Shown: piece by piece, positions 38,189 to 48,013 of the stretch
How the letters are laid out: each line of letters starts with the position of its first letter
Numbering within the stretch: position 1 is the first letter of the stretch
DNA from: Rhizophagus clarus
Taxonomy: Eukaryota > Glomeromycota > Glomeromycetes > Glomerales > Glomeraceae
Assembly: GCA_015698045.1 (NCBI GenBank)
Contig: BLAL01000324.1
Location: 394,501 to 458,500 of the forward strand
Direction: 5' to 3'
DNA length: 64,000 bases
Made by a program: the position numbers and the translations under genes
The notes under the pieces: generated by a model
Databases searched by the model: none
Seen by the model: the letters and a program-made list of their open reading frames with translations, nothing else
Told to the model about the DNA's origin: nothing

Positions 38189-39190
38189 GACACTGGTCAA
38201 AATCAATTCTATCAGCAGGTACATATTGGGGACTTATATATTGGTGGCTAATCGGATAAATATCAGGTATTTTTACATATCGGGTACCTGATTTATTACA
38301 CTTCAAAATATGCCTAATTACCAAGACCCCGATATCTAAACTATTGGTCACCAATATGTTATTTAATATATATCAGGCATAGTTTTATCTTACACATATC
38401 GGGTAACTGATATGTGATACAAATTTTAATACATTAGATTTCATATTATATAACGTATTAAGAAATTTTTTAGAGTTTACTTTCTTTATAGATTTTTCTT
38501 TTTAGAAATTTTTAATTTGTTTAATGTAGTTAAAAAATTTTTATTATCTTATTTGTTGAATGCATTATCAAGTTTATAAATTTTTTGTAAAGTGTTTAAA
38601 AGTATAATTATTATTGTTAATATTTTTATTTTATTACGTATTTTATTACAATAAATTAATAAAAAAGTTACAGTCATTTATAATACAATTTTAAGAAAAG
38701 TTTGCTTAAACTTTTCTTAATCATGATCACGTTAGAATCAAGAGGAACAAGGGAAACTGCAACCTAAAATAAATAAAAGAAACGTTAAACTGTTTCTTTA
38801 ATATTCAAAAAATATCCCTCCCTCCCTTCTTACATTTCAAGTCTGGAGTCCAACAATCTGAAAAAAATAAAGAAAGAAATGTTAGTAACGTTTCTTTAAC
38901 ATTAAAAAAAAATCACCATCCTTTCCAACTTACATTTCCAAGTCTGGTTTGTCCAAGAAGGCCGGCAACCTAAAAAAAATAAAGAAAGAAACGTTAGTAA
39001 CATTTCTTTAATATTAAAAAAAAATCACCATCCTTTCCAACTTACATTTCCTAAGTCTGGTTCGTCCAAGAAGGCTAGTAACCTAAAAAAAATAAAGAAA
39101 CGTTAGTAACGTTTCTTTAATATTAAAAAAAAATTCCCTCACCCCTTCCAACTTACATTCCAAGTCTGAAAGTCCAGCAACCTAAAAAAA
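38189..39190. mobile_element. Dispersed repeat (copy 1), shared with 63.3-64.0 kb
   Basis: From CACTGGTCAAAATCAATTCTATC onward this sequence recurs in direct orientation at 63288 to the window end. Small differences are spread over at least 700 bases. It contains several ATATCGGGTACC-like palindromic motifs near 38260-38420. It breaks the polymerase relic, so it inserted later. It ends in the exon-like array described next. The family is unknown; it may be a non-autonomous DNA transposon. Confidence 0.6.
38755..39190 (-). repeat. Tandem exon/intron-like array (minus strand)
   Basis: Read on the minus strand, four units carry a T-rich tract ending in AG, a short GTTGCCGG...TTGGAAAT 'exon' of 24-37 nt, and GTAAGT or GTAAGA. 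The intron-like spacer of about 80 nt contains TACTAAC inside an AAGAAACGTTA-centred palindrome. The last unit (near 38760) keeps the acceptor TTTTAG but has no donor, like a terminal exon. The exon core resembles the core of the array at 53.3-56.0 kb. Confidence 0.75.
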
Positions 39191-40086
39191 AAGTAAAAAA
39201 AAATCATGGTTTAGAAAACCGTAAAAATAGATTGATCATGATAATCAATGATCATTAAATTAAATTAAAATGCTGAAACTATTGCATGTAAACGCCAAAA
39301 GGTTTTGGCAGTTTAGCAAAAATGAGTTTGATCACATATTTTGAAAATGTGAAAGATAATTTCAAGATTTTATATTGTAAATTGATAGATTAGTTCTCTC
39401 AATTTGATCTATAGAAAGATTTTAGTAACATTTTGAAAGAATCAGCGGTATTAAATCTGTCACGTCTAAATGTACTTTTTTTAAAAATTTATTGGAGACA
39501 TTTCATCATTACAATATATTATATAATATATGACAACAGATTGTTTATTTAATTAATACTTTAATAAAAAAAATGAATGTTTATTGAATAAAAGCAATTT
39601 ATTATAATAAGCTTTAATTACTTATAATTGAGATCAAATTTTTTAATTTCAATTGAATATAAGTCGATATTAAATTAAATTATAAAATAGCAAAAATATT
39701 AAAATAATAATTAGATGAGTATATAAAATATATATATATTTAATAAAAAAATAATAATAATAAAAGATAATAAAAAATAAAAAATAATAATAATAAAAAT
39801 AATAAAAATATAAAAATATAAATAAAAAAATAAAAATAAAAATAAAATATAAAAAATACAAAATAAAAAAAAAAATAAAAATAAAAAAATATAATTTATG
39901 GATTTTAAGGCTACTGATGCACAGTGTTTCTATGCCATTTACGACTGTGGTAGTTTCCTAAGAAATATATATAAATTTAGAACTTAAATAACTTAAATAT
40001 ACAAAACTCTTTCTCATTCTGTGCAGTTCACAACGCAACAAAATAATTTTTTTTTTTTTATTTTGCAAAAACTGTATATAGTGAAA
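39191..40086. other. AT-rich spacer with A/T microsatellite
   Basis: No gene is recognised. Positions 39740-39890 are an AATAATAAAAATAAA-type microsatellite, which produces a spurious open frame of Phe/Tyr/Ile on the minus strand. Confidence 0.6.
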
Positions 40087-41014
40087 TGAATATGACTACA
40101 CAACTTATAGTCGACGAAAATACAGGCTTTGACACTATTTACCAACAAGTTCAACGAGCTACATTAATGAATGACTTTTTTGATACTTTTATTACTTTAC
40201 TGGATGATCAAAGTTTTGGATAGGCTCTTAAGTACTCTTCGTTATTTGCCAAATATGTGAGCAAAGAGGAGTACCAAGGTTACCTAGAAAATTTTGTTCC
40301 AGAAATTATAAAAGAACGCCTTAATAAGTTAGCGGGCAAGCAGAAATATGGTAAAAACCTCCTCTATATTCTTTACAGGCCTCCTTCCTTATACACGAAG
40401 ATGCTTTCAAGACTGCTGCGGCTTTGTATAAGGACGGCAGAAAAATCAAGGATATACTGGATAACTCAGATGACTCATATGATCCTAACCGGCTATCAGA
40501 TGAATTTATGGATATGGAAATATCTATAAATAAAGAGCACCAATAACAATCCAGTATTGCATCAACAAGTACCAATCAGAATGAAGATGGAGCATTACAG
40601 AAGCAAGATAAACAAAAGGCTAAGGTTGTGGAATAAGTTATCCCTGACATACCTGCACCAGACCTGGACTCTGTTGTAATACCTCAGCCACAAGTTATAC
40701 CCCAGTCTGCTTCTAGTTCCTTTTTAAAACCTACGGCCAAGCCTTTTGTATCCAAGACAAACGGCGGGAAGAGTAATGTAAAATCTAATGATCTAGGTGA
40801 TGTTGCTACACATATAATTACTGGCTATCGCCTTAACTCAAGTTTAGGTCAATATGTTCGTGATATCCTTATTTATGATGCCCCCGCCAAGTGGGAAAAT
40901 ATTGCTTTATTAGACTATCTAAAAATTTGGGGTAACGTAATCTCGGTGACCGTTAAGAAACAGAAGAAGTATAAAACAGTTTGGTGCAAGTTAGAGATTA
41001 TGCACGCCTTCAAT
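40087..41014 (+). pseudogene. ORF1-like transposon protein, 5' part, interrupted by the Maverick element
   Basis: It starts MNMTTQLIVDENTGFD and reads into VPEIIKERLNKLAGKQKYG. The frame changes near 40380, and later stops are present (for example near 40540 and 40635). The C-terminal part reads TGYRLNSSLGQYVRDILIYD, then WGNVISVTVKKQKKYKTVW, then HAFNTW at the insertion site. The rest of the protein resumes after the element at 58862 with KRNRLWIAPLG. The style is that of Rhizophagus ORF1-like proteins of retroelements, with a nucleic-acid-binding flavour. Family membership is inferred from general resemblance, so confidence in the name is modest. Confidence 0.55.
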
Positions 41015-41020
41015 ACTTGG
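41015..41020. repeat. Target-site duplication ACTTGG, left copy
   Basis: An exact copy of ACTTGG lies at 58856-58861. Removing the element plus one copy keeps the ORF1-like frame (NTW-KRN) continuous, which confirms the junctions. Confidence 0.9.
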
Positions 41021-41738
41021 TTGTCGATGCCAGGCTACGCCCAGCGGAGGCTAAAGCCCCTATACATCCCCCCTCCGTGGGGAAACCCTATCAGATCCCC
41101 TTCCAGTTAGGCTCCAGTGCCTTACGGCGCGTTCTCTAACAATACCATGGATAAATACCATTTCCCCTGGTCCAACCTACTATATATACTCCTCAGACCA
41201 TCCTCAGACCAATCATCAGACCATAGAAACATAACAAATAAGCATCAAAATCACGAAATAAAGGCAAAATCATAGACAACATCAGTGTGGTCTAATGGTC
41301 TAAGGAGAATTCCCAAAAAAGTCCTCCAAAAATTAAGGTCCTTATATAAAAACTTTTTGGAAAAATCTCTAGGACCAGCGAACCAAACCCAAAAGTATCG
41401 ATTTCACATTTCCAAAGCTTTCAGAACGTCAAATCAGCTAAAATTCTGGTCCAAAAATTGGTCCAAATTTGTCCTAGGAGAAAATTCGCTCCTTGGACCA
41501 AAATATTAGCACCACTTTTAGGTCAATGACCTTGGTCCAAACTCTGATATATACTTTTCATACGGATCCATCGGCTGAGTCGTCGGCATACTAGTCATCA
41601 GTCATTAGTCATCATACTAGTCATCGATATTGGGCTATGCCTAAGAAGTGGCGATATTACAGGACCTGTTTGTACCTAGGTATATCAACTTAGAGGTGGC
41701 TATGCATACAAATATACTGAAAAAAAAATTGTAATTAA
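41021..41738. repeat. Left terminal inverted repeat of the Maverick-like element
   Basis: It matches the right repeat over about 718 bp. Twelve substitutions were found by eye and all are transitions (C/T or G/A). The outer tip is TTGTCGATGCC, while the right tip reads GTCGTCGATGCC. Inside lie repeated CAGACCAT/CAGACCAA and TTGGTCCAA-type motifs and four AGTCATC copies near 41590-41630, which may bind element proteins. A tRNA-like A-box, GTGGTCTAATGGTCTAAGG, lies near 41287. Confidence 0.92.
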
Positions 41739-41786
41739 ACATGGTCAATATATAGGTATCAAAAAAAAAAATAAATTAAACAAAAC

Positions 41787-41800
41787 TTATACTAAAGTAT
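41787..41800 (+). promoter_or_regulatory. Shared TATACTAAAGTA upstream motif
   Basis: TATACTAAAGTA ends 12 bases before the helicase ATG. The same word stands at the same distance before the gene at 46811, and shorter TATACTA forms precede 49340 (minus) and 52836 (minus). It is a candidate element-specific promoter. Confidence 0.5.
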
Positions 41801-41810
41801 CAAACTAACA

Positions 41811-44189
41811 ATGAGTAACCAAAGTCAATCACACAAAACATATCGTGGTCAATTCCTCTTAGCCACACCTATTCAAGAATTTAGTAGCGAAACTCTTAGA
41901 GAGTACTTATATTTAGCTAAGTCTTTTCAACAGCTTGCACCTGCTAAAGAATATCTGATAAGTTACTTTGCACGTAGTGATACAGGTGTATATAAGTGGT
42001 TTCCAAACAATCAAGTTTTCAAGCATTATTCTCGAAAAGTTGCTGAAGATTCTTTTATCCAAAGTGATTATATAGAATTCAAAGATAATGAAGGAAAGGT
42101 AGTTGGCGCATTTGATATTCAGGCTTGGTTCTTTAGAAATACCCCATTCTTTATTCCTCAAGTGAACCAATTTCAGCCTAAAATATATCGTGGTATAGAT
42201 GGTGGATACTATATCAATGAATTTGCTGGCTTTCTTCATCCTAATCCACCTCTATTTCATGAATTTAATCAAGAAATTTGTGATCAAGTAAAGCTAATTA
42301 TCAATCATATAGAAGAAGTGCTTTGTTCATCAGATAAAAGACAAGCTTACTATATGAAAAATCTGGTCATGCGTATTTCTATTGGCCAAAAGATGCAAAA
42401 AACAATGTTTCTATACTCAGGTCCAGGAACAGGTAAAACAATGCTTACATGGTTTCTTCGTGAAAGAGTTCTTGGCCCAAAAATTACTATGAAAACTGCA
42501 AATGAACGAATTATCACTGGGCAGTTTAATAAAGAGCTAGAAGGTAAGTGCTTATTAATTTTAGAAGAAATGTCTAATTCCAAATCCACAGACTGGATTA
42601 CTTTTGCAAATCGCCTTAAAGACTTTATAGATAGCGACACTCTAATGATAGAAGAAAAATATAGAACATCTTATCCTGTTACCAATATTACGAATCTAAT
42701 CATTAACAGTAATAATAGCAAGACCATTCGGTTAGATAGAAATGACAGAAGATATTTCATTCCAGATATTTCAGAAAAGTATGTTAATAATGGTATTGGT
42801 ATGGATCACTATTATGCTCCATTAGATTCGGCTATAAAAGATCCAGAAGTTGGTAAAGCCTTTTATTCTTATGCATTAGAATACGTAAAGCTTAATCCAG
42901 ATTTTGATGAACGTAAGATCCCTATGACAAAAACTAAACTAATGATGATAAATAGGGATAATAATAAAGTTCACGAATTCATTAAAGAAAAATATATAAT
43001 CCAGCATAAAGATCTAGATGAATCCTCATCTACATTATATCACAATTTTAAAGCTTGGTTTACTACATATGTCAGTTCTAATAAAAAGCCCTCCACTGTA
43101 CAGGAATTTACTCGTGCATTAGGAGAGCTTGGAATAAAAGCCAAACAAAAGAGAATTGGAGACCGAAAAGCAAATAAAAAGCTTCAATGGTATTCAGCTA
43201 CATATGCTGATCTTTATACTATATTTATGAAAAAGAATATGATAGACGAAGCTGAAAATATTGATATACCTGAAGGTTATGAAGAATCTGAAGTTCTTCG
43301 TGATATTCCACCTAAAAGGCTTCCCAATTCTATTCATGAGCAAAATAAAAGTCCACCACCAGTTCCTCCAAAGCCAGCGCATCTAAAGGTAGAAGTAAAA
43401 AAAGAAGATGCGACTTCTCCATTGACACCATCTGAACCCACCACTTCAGAATTTGAAAACCTAATAGATGGTTATTTAAAAGAACTAGATAATCTCATAT
43501 CAGTTTCAGCTAAGCCAGAGGTAGAACAAGAACCAAAAGTAGAGCAAGAACCAGAGATAGAACCAGAGCCATATGGAATACCTGGTTCTTCTAAACCAAT
43601 CGAACCATCTATACTACAAGAAGTACCAAAGCAAGACCTAAAGTCAGTTCAAAAAGCTAATTTTGATCCTATGCCTAAAACGAATACTGCCAAATATTGG
43701 GAATGGATAGATGGACATAAATATGACCACATAAAGCCCTGGTACAAGAATTCTCGTGATGAAATGATAAATGAGCTATATTCTACAGCCAAAGAATGTT
43801 GGGCTAAATATTACGAAGATGATCAATATGACTGGAAATTACTCTTAGCCGAATTGGAAGAATTTGATAAAATTGCAAGAAGAGATAATCTGTATCTCGT
43901 CCAATTTGGTGATGTCATAGATAAGCTAAAAGAATGGATCAAATATAATGATGAGGTGGATAGGCACATAAAATGCGTAGAACTTGCCAACTATCTAAGA
44001 AAATATATTGAGAATAAGGAACCCGTATTTGTAGAACCTCCTTCTGGCTATAAAGTTGCAAAATTACAACCACAGATAATAGAATGCCATAGCACAATAA
44101 ATGAACGTGAATGTATAGAGGCCAATGGTGAGGAATGCGAATCTGATTATGATGAGGATGGCTTATATGATGAAATTGATCAAATATAA
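41811..44189 (+). CDS. Superfamily 3 (D5-like) replicative helicase
   Basis: The protein has 792 residues with an intact frame. The helicase core spans about residues 160-330. Walker A is GPGTGKT (204-210), Walker B KCLLILEEM (246-254), motif C TNLIINSNN (294-302) and the arginine finger DRNDRRYF (309-316). A winged-helix-like segment follows at about 430-480 (QEFTRALGELGIKAKQKRIG). A proline-rich linker SPPPVPPKP is near 524 and a Glu/Pro-rich low-complexity stretch lies at about 590-615. The acidic C-terminus ends DYDEDGLYDEIDQI. SF3 helicases unwind DNA at origins in small DNA viruses and some Mavericks. No primase domain is obvious in the N-terminal 150 residues. The upstream TATACTAAAGTA motif sets the start. 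Confidence 0.9.
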   Translation: MSNQSQSHKTYRGQFLLATPIQEFSSETLREYLYLAKSFQQLAPAKEYLISYFARSDTGVYKWFPNNQVFKHYSRKVAEDSFIQSDYIEFKDNEGKVVGAFDIQAWFFRNTPFFIPQVNQFQPKIYRGIDGGYYINEFAGFLHPNPPLFHEFNQEICDQVKLIINHIEEVLCSSDKRQAYYMKNLVMRISIGQKMQKTMFLYSGPGTGKTMLTWFLRERVLGPKITMKTANERIITGQFNKELEGKCLLILEEMSNSKSTDWITFANRLKDFIDSDTLMIEEKYRTSYPVTNITNLIINSNNSKTIRLDRNDRRYFIPDISEKYVNNGIGMDHYYAPLDSAIKDPEVGKAFYSYALEYVKLNPDFDERKIPMTKTKLMMINRDNNKVHEFIKEKYIIQHKDLDESSSTLYHNFKAWFTTYVSSNKKPSTVQEFTRALGELGIKAKQKRIGDRKANKKLQWYSATYADLYTIFMKKNMIDEAENIDIPEGYEESEVLRDIPPKRLPNSIHEQNKSPPPVPPKPAHLKVEVKKEDATSPLTPSEPTTSEFENLIDGYLKELDNLISVSAKPEVEQEPKVEQEPEIEPEPYGIPGSSKPIEPSILQEVPKQDLKSVQKANFDPMPKTNTAKYWEWIDGHKYDHIKPWYKNSRDEMINELYSTAKECWAKYYEDDQYDWKLLLAELEEFDKIARRDNLYLVQFGDVIDKLKEWIKYNDEVDRHIKCVELANYLRKYIENKEPVFVEPPSGYKVAKLQPQIIECHSTINERECIEANGEECESDYDEDGLYDEIDQI

Positions 44190-44264
44190 GGGTTAGTTAT
44201 TTTATTTTTTTCAAATATAGTAACAAAAATTAACAATTAAATAAAAACTATATATTTCAAAGAA

Positions 44265-46109
44265 ATGTTATCAAGACTAGTTCGTCATTTACCAAATAGG
44301 CCAGACATCATAAAAGTTAAGTATAGTGGCCGTTCGTTCTCTAGAGGAGGGATAGCAAATCTCGATCAAAAACTTAAAGCCCGATATCCAGGCAAACAGT
44401 TTCAAATCCTACTTCCTTATGAGAACTGGAAGCCTGGTCAATGGACTACAAATGGAGAAGACGCAAACCTTTTCTCTCTACTTGATCACTATGATGCGAG
44501 TCAATTGCTACCTGATGGGGGTGATCCAGAATGATTTGATAACTTTATCATTTATATGAGGGATTCACCGGCAGTATCAGGTGGATGTGGCGATACAAAT
44601 GATTGTCTTTATCAGTGCTTAAAAATGGCTTATGGCTCTTATTCGAATATGTCTCAAAGTATTGAAAAGCCTGAGTACATTAAAGATTATCTAAATTTGG
44701 CACGAGATGATCCTATTCCAATTGCCTGTATTGAAAAAATAGAACGATTAGCTCGAAGTATTGCTATCAATGTTGTAGGTGATCATACCTATATCTCTAA
44801 GAGTCCAGCACAAAGAAGAATAACCCTCACTTTCACTAATGGACACTATTCTCTCTTACCCAATCCAGATAGAAAACATCCCAGCTTTGAATGTAAAAGG
44901 CCAAAGAAGCCTATAACTTATCGGGAGAATGAAGTAAAAGATACTGTTGAAATATATAATGGAAAGGAGATCCAGTCGACTACCGCATCATCCCAGCAGT
45001 TTCAAAAACTTAAGTTTAGCAAAAACTACTCCTTCGTTCCAGCTAAACGTCAAGAATTATTGGAAAAGGCATATATCAGAATTAATGCTGAACGAGATGC
45101 CTTTTTACAGGAGACGAAAAAGCTAGGCATCCCAATTGATATATCATTACTTGATTGGAACATAAAGAAAACGGCTTTATGGTTATTCGAAAAATTAAGT
45201 GTAGGTATTCCTGCTAATGAACCCCTTGACGCATTTGAAGCGCAATGGATAAGTAAAGCAATGATGGGAGGGATTATCTGGGCACAAAATAACTAGAAAG
45301 GATATGGAAGAAGTTACGATAAAACAAGTCTTTATCCTAGTATTCAGCAATCAGCTTTAAACTTTCCTATCGGTAAAGGTAAGTTTCAGATTTTAAAAGA
45401 CTTTACTAACCATCGAGGATATAGCCATTTTGGAATATTTCGTGCAAGTATTGAAAAGAGAGATACCCCACTATTTCGATATAATTATCATAATGTATAT
45501 ACTCATATTGATCTTACACGTGCCAGAGCTCTTGGTCTCCAAGTTATATTAATTCAGGATGGAGTCTCTAATGCTCTTATTTATGAAAAAGAAACTCGAA
45601 TTCGAGGCAGTGTAATCTTTGGAGAGTATGTAGATTTTCTCTTAAAAATTAAGAATCAGGGTGGTATAGCTAGCCAAGTAGCTAAAAGAATTCTTAATAC
45701 ACTATGGGGTGCACTTTGCCAAAGAAAGAAAACATACAAGACTCTTACAACATCGAGTAAGTCTTTTGACTTTCCAGATGGTGAGGTATTAGACTCGATT
45801 GTACCAATAGGAGAAGAGCAGTGGAGATTCCAGTTTACGAATCCAGGTAATCCCTTCAAAGGTGAATACCCTAGAATTGCTCCATTCCTTCTAGCACATG
45901 GTCGAAAGTTTATTTCTGAAATGGTACAACCCTATGTGGATAAAGTCAGACGTATTCATACTGATGGGTTCATTCTAGAAGAAGACGTTAACTCTTCTCC
46001 TCTTATAGCCTGTGCTAAAGATGCATTTAAGACTCTAAAAGCTCTAAAATTCGAAAAAGAAGGAGAGTGTCATGTAAAAAATGCCAACCAAGTAGTATGG
46101 ACCATTTAA
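44265..46109 (+). pseudogene. Family-B DNA polymerase with N-terminal OTU-like module, two in-frame stops
   Basis: One continuous frame of 614 codons before the terminal TAA contains a TGA at 44532 and a TAG at 45294. Palm motif A is YDKTSLYPS (codons 351-359), motif B is KRILNTLWGAL (474-484) and motif C is IHTDGFIL (564-571). The TD pair of the usual DTD is kept, with His in place of the first Asp. Codons about 106-200 hold CGDTNDCLYQCL and, later, NGHYSLL. The D-x-C-L and HY spacing resembles OTU cysteine peptidases. No FDxE or other exonuclease motif is visible before motif A, and the protein is about half the length of usual Maverick polymerases. It would copy the element from the TIR ends. 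It may be decaying, or read through. Confidence 0.8.
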
Positions 46110-46145
46110 TTAAATATTTTTTTCCTTAGATGTAGAAGTACAAAG

Positions 46146-46580
46146 ATGGAACACGACGACTCATTCCCATTCACAAACAAGCATCCTAGTTTTATCAAGT
46201 CAGAAATGTATCTGGCCGAAATTATAAAAGCTTTAAAAGGTGTCATATTGGCAGGTTTACAAGATGGATATAGTAAAGAAAGTTATCTTATAAAGAATCA
46301 CGTAAACTATATTAAGAAAATAGAATCTGCCAACAATCCAGAAGGCTATATTCGTTATACAGCTAAGAAATTATTGCCAAATGAAGAATCATATTATGAG
46401 AAAATTGCAAAGATTCGAGCAAAGTATCCATTTAATCCAGATCTTGCTTTTAGAATTATAAAGGTCTATGATTTATATAAATATATTCCTAAAGAAACTA
46501 AAGAAGCACCACCTAGACGTAAACTTACTGAAGATGAAGCTGAAGACGTCTTAGATGAACTTCTTGGTAATAAGCTATAA
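46146..46580 (+). CDS. Uncharacterised 144-aa helical protein
   Basis: Intact frame starting 33 bases after the polymerase stop, probably co-expressed with it. The composition is mixed charged and helical: IKSEMYLAEIIKALKGVILA, a central YIKKIESA segment, and a charged C-terminus LTEDEAEDVLDELL. There are no cysteines, catalytic motif or membrane segment. Similar small genes next to the polymerase in Mavericks are of unknown role. Function not assigned. Confidence 0.7.
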   Translation: MEHDDSFPFTNKHPSFIKSEMYLAEIIKALKGVILAGLQDGYSKESYLIKNHVNYIKKIESANNPEGYIRYTAKKLLPNEESYYEKIAKIRAKYPFNPDLAFRIIKVYDLYKYIPKETKEAPPRRKLTEDEAEDVLDELLGNKL

Positions 46581-46603
46581 ATTTATTATTAAAAATTTTA
46601 TGC

Positions 46604-46747
46604 AAAGGCTGATGACGAAGTAACTTTATCACTAGGCATTTTTCATTTTTTGCATAAAAGGCTGATGATGAAGTAACTTTGTCACTAGGCATTATTAAAA
46701 ATTTTGTGCAAAGGCTGATGACGAAGTAACTTTGTCACTAGAGATTT
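46604..46747. repeat. Three direct repeats with AGTAAC-NNN-GTCACT dyads
   Basis: Three copies spaced about 53 bp share a core beginning GGCTGATGACGAAG. Each contains the dyad AGTRAC-TTT/A-GTYACT. They lie in the only long intergenic gap of the left gene cluster, just upstream of the gene at 46811. This is consistent with an operator or replication-protein site. Confidence 0.7.
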
Positions 46748-46784
46748 TTCATTTTTAGAAAAAAAAATCGTAATTGAATATAGC

Positions 46785-46799
46785 CTATACTAAAGTAAC
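46785..46799 (+). promoter_or_regulatory. Shared CTATACTAAAGTAAC upstream motif
   Basis: Same word and same 12-base (approximately) spacing to the start codon as upstream of the helicase gene. Confidence 0.5.
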
Positions 46800-46810
46800 A
46801 ATAAAAAAAG

Positions 46811-47394
46811 ATGAGTGCTAATAGATATACTACTAATCCATTGACCGGCAGAACAATTCGTGTTGGTGGTTCAACTTTCAATCAGCTAGTTTTAGAAGGA
46901 TATGATTATCTTGATAGTGGATTGGTTCGAAGAGCAACTGCACCTCCACTTCCTTCTGTAAGGGAAAGCTATCTCAATGTAAGTACTGGACGTATGGTTC
47001 AATTTGGAACTAGAACGTATTATTATTTAATTCAAAGGGCTATGTATGAAATAATAGAAGATTACTATCTTGTTCCTCCAAGATATGCAGAAATCGCGCA
47101 GTCTAATCCATTTTTATTGTATTTACAAGATACTCAGGTTAGACTTGATTACTTAGAAACTGCACGTAATATAACTGTTCATCATGCTGAATGAGAACGA
47201 CTTAATCCAAGTTATAGGCAAGTGGTTGAAGAATCACGCCAATTTACTAGACAAAGAAGAAGAGAAGCACAATGAGAGGAACAATCAAGAAGGCTTGCCG
47301 AACTTAATATTGCCTTATGCAGGGAGTGTCAAATGCCTGTAAACCTTAACGAATTACCTGAGAGCAGTTTATGTGAAGACTGTAGTAAAGAATA
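46811..47394 (+). pseudogene. NP-x-TGR adaptor-repeat protein with C-terminal zinc ribbon, two in-frame TGA stops
   Basis: The frame opens at 46811, meets TGA at 47192 and at 47273, and closes with TAA at 47392. The first stop leaves a 127-residue product. Two repeats, TNPLTGRTIRVGGSTFNQL and LNVSTGRMVQFGTRTYYYL, match the NPxTGRxIxxGGxxYxxL pattern found in proteins of giant viruses ('2-cysteine adaptor' family), here without the cysteines. After the stops the frame encodes LCRECQMPV and LCEDCSKE, a CxxC-x16-CxxC zinc ribbon. Both TGA codons could come from CGA by a C-to-T change at CpG. Role unknown, possibly a DNA- or protein-binding adaptor. Confidence 0.65.
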
Positions 47395-47452
47395 AATATA
47401 AAAAACGGGTAATTAAATAATTTCATTTTTTATGTAGATAATTTTGAAAAAA

Positions 47453-48013
47453 ATGGTTGAGCAAATTAGAAAATACTGCCCAGTTTGTGGACTTGTATTG
47501 GCCAAGCCAAGAAGAGGCCTATCTACTATCGAATTCAGACGAACTGTACAAAGATGTACCGATATAGACAGCTTACATGAAAATATATATAAGCTAATCA
47601 AAATATATAGATCGGTCTCTCTAGATGATGAACTTACTTTTACCTTTACTCGAGACTATGAAGAACAGTTAAATAGTATTGAACCAGATGTTGAATTGAT
47701 CAAGATTTGGCTACTCAAACGAATTAATGAGCTAGATAGGGATGTAGGAGAAAAAGCTTTATATCGATTTTTATTTGATTTATATGTAGTAGAAGGGATA
47801 AATGAACCCTTTGCCGTATTTTATGGTATGTATTGTATTGTAATAGATAATCCATTAAGCAAAAACTGTATTTCTCGTGCATTGAAGGCCTTTGGCCTAG
47901 TAACAAAAATGTCAAGAATGGTAATAGATGGTAAGGAAAAAAGTACTATAACTATAAATGCGACTAGAGAAGAGTTACTTGAGCTTTTTAAAAAGAATGG
48001 AATAGACTATTAA
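47453..48013 (+). CDS. Uncharacterised CxxC protein with winged-helix-like C-terminus
   Basis: 186 residues from the ATG at 47453. The N-terminus has CPVCGLVLAKPRRG, a single zinc-knuckle-like pair. The middle is helical and acidic. The end, CISRALKAFGLVTKM then STITINATREELLELF, resembles the winged-helix found after SF3 helicases, and a similar segment occurs in the helicase at 41811. This suggests DNA binding in replication, an inference. Its last 26 bases overlap the 3' end of the ATPase gene on the other strand. Confidence 0.65.
   Translation: MVEQIRKYCPVCGLVLAKPRRGLSTIEFRRTVQRCTDIDSLHENIYKLIKIYRSVSLDDELTFTFTRDYEEQLNSIEPDVELIKIWLLKRINELDRDVGEKALYRFLFDLYVVEGINEPFAVFYGMYCIVIDNPLSKNCISRALKAFGLVTKMSRMVIDGKEKSTITINATREELLELFKKNGIDY

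Noticed and set aside
39670-39861. Hydrophobic 63-residue membrane-like protein
   Set aside because: Translation of an AATAAT/AAATAA microsatellite.
41285-41509. 74-residue frame in the left TIR, also present at 58366-58590 in the right TIR
   Set aside because: Identity in both copies is explained by the inverted repeat. No domain, and it spans the direct-repeat motifs of the TIR.
44265-47394. Alternative genetic code (TGA or TAG as sense)
   Set aside because: Host genes and intact element genes use all three stops normally, and TAA, TGA and TAG all interrupt frames here. Point decay is simpler.
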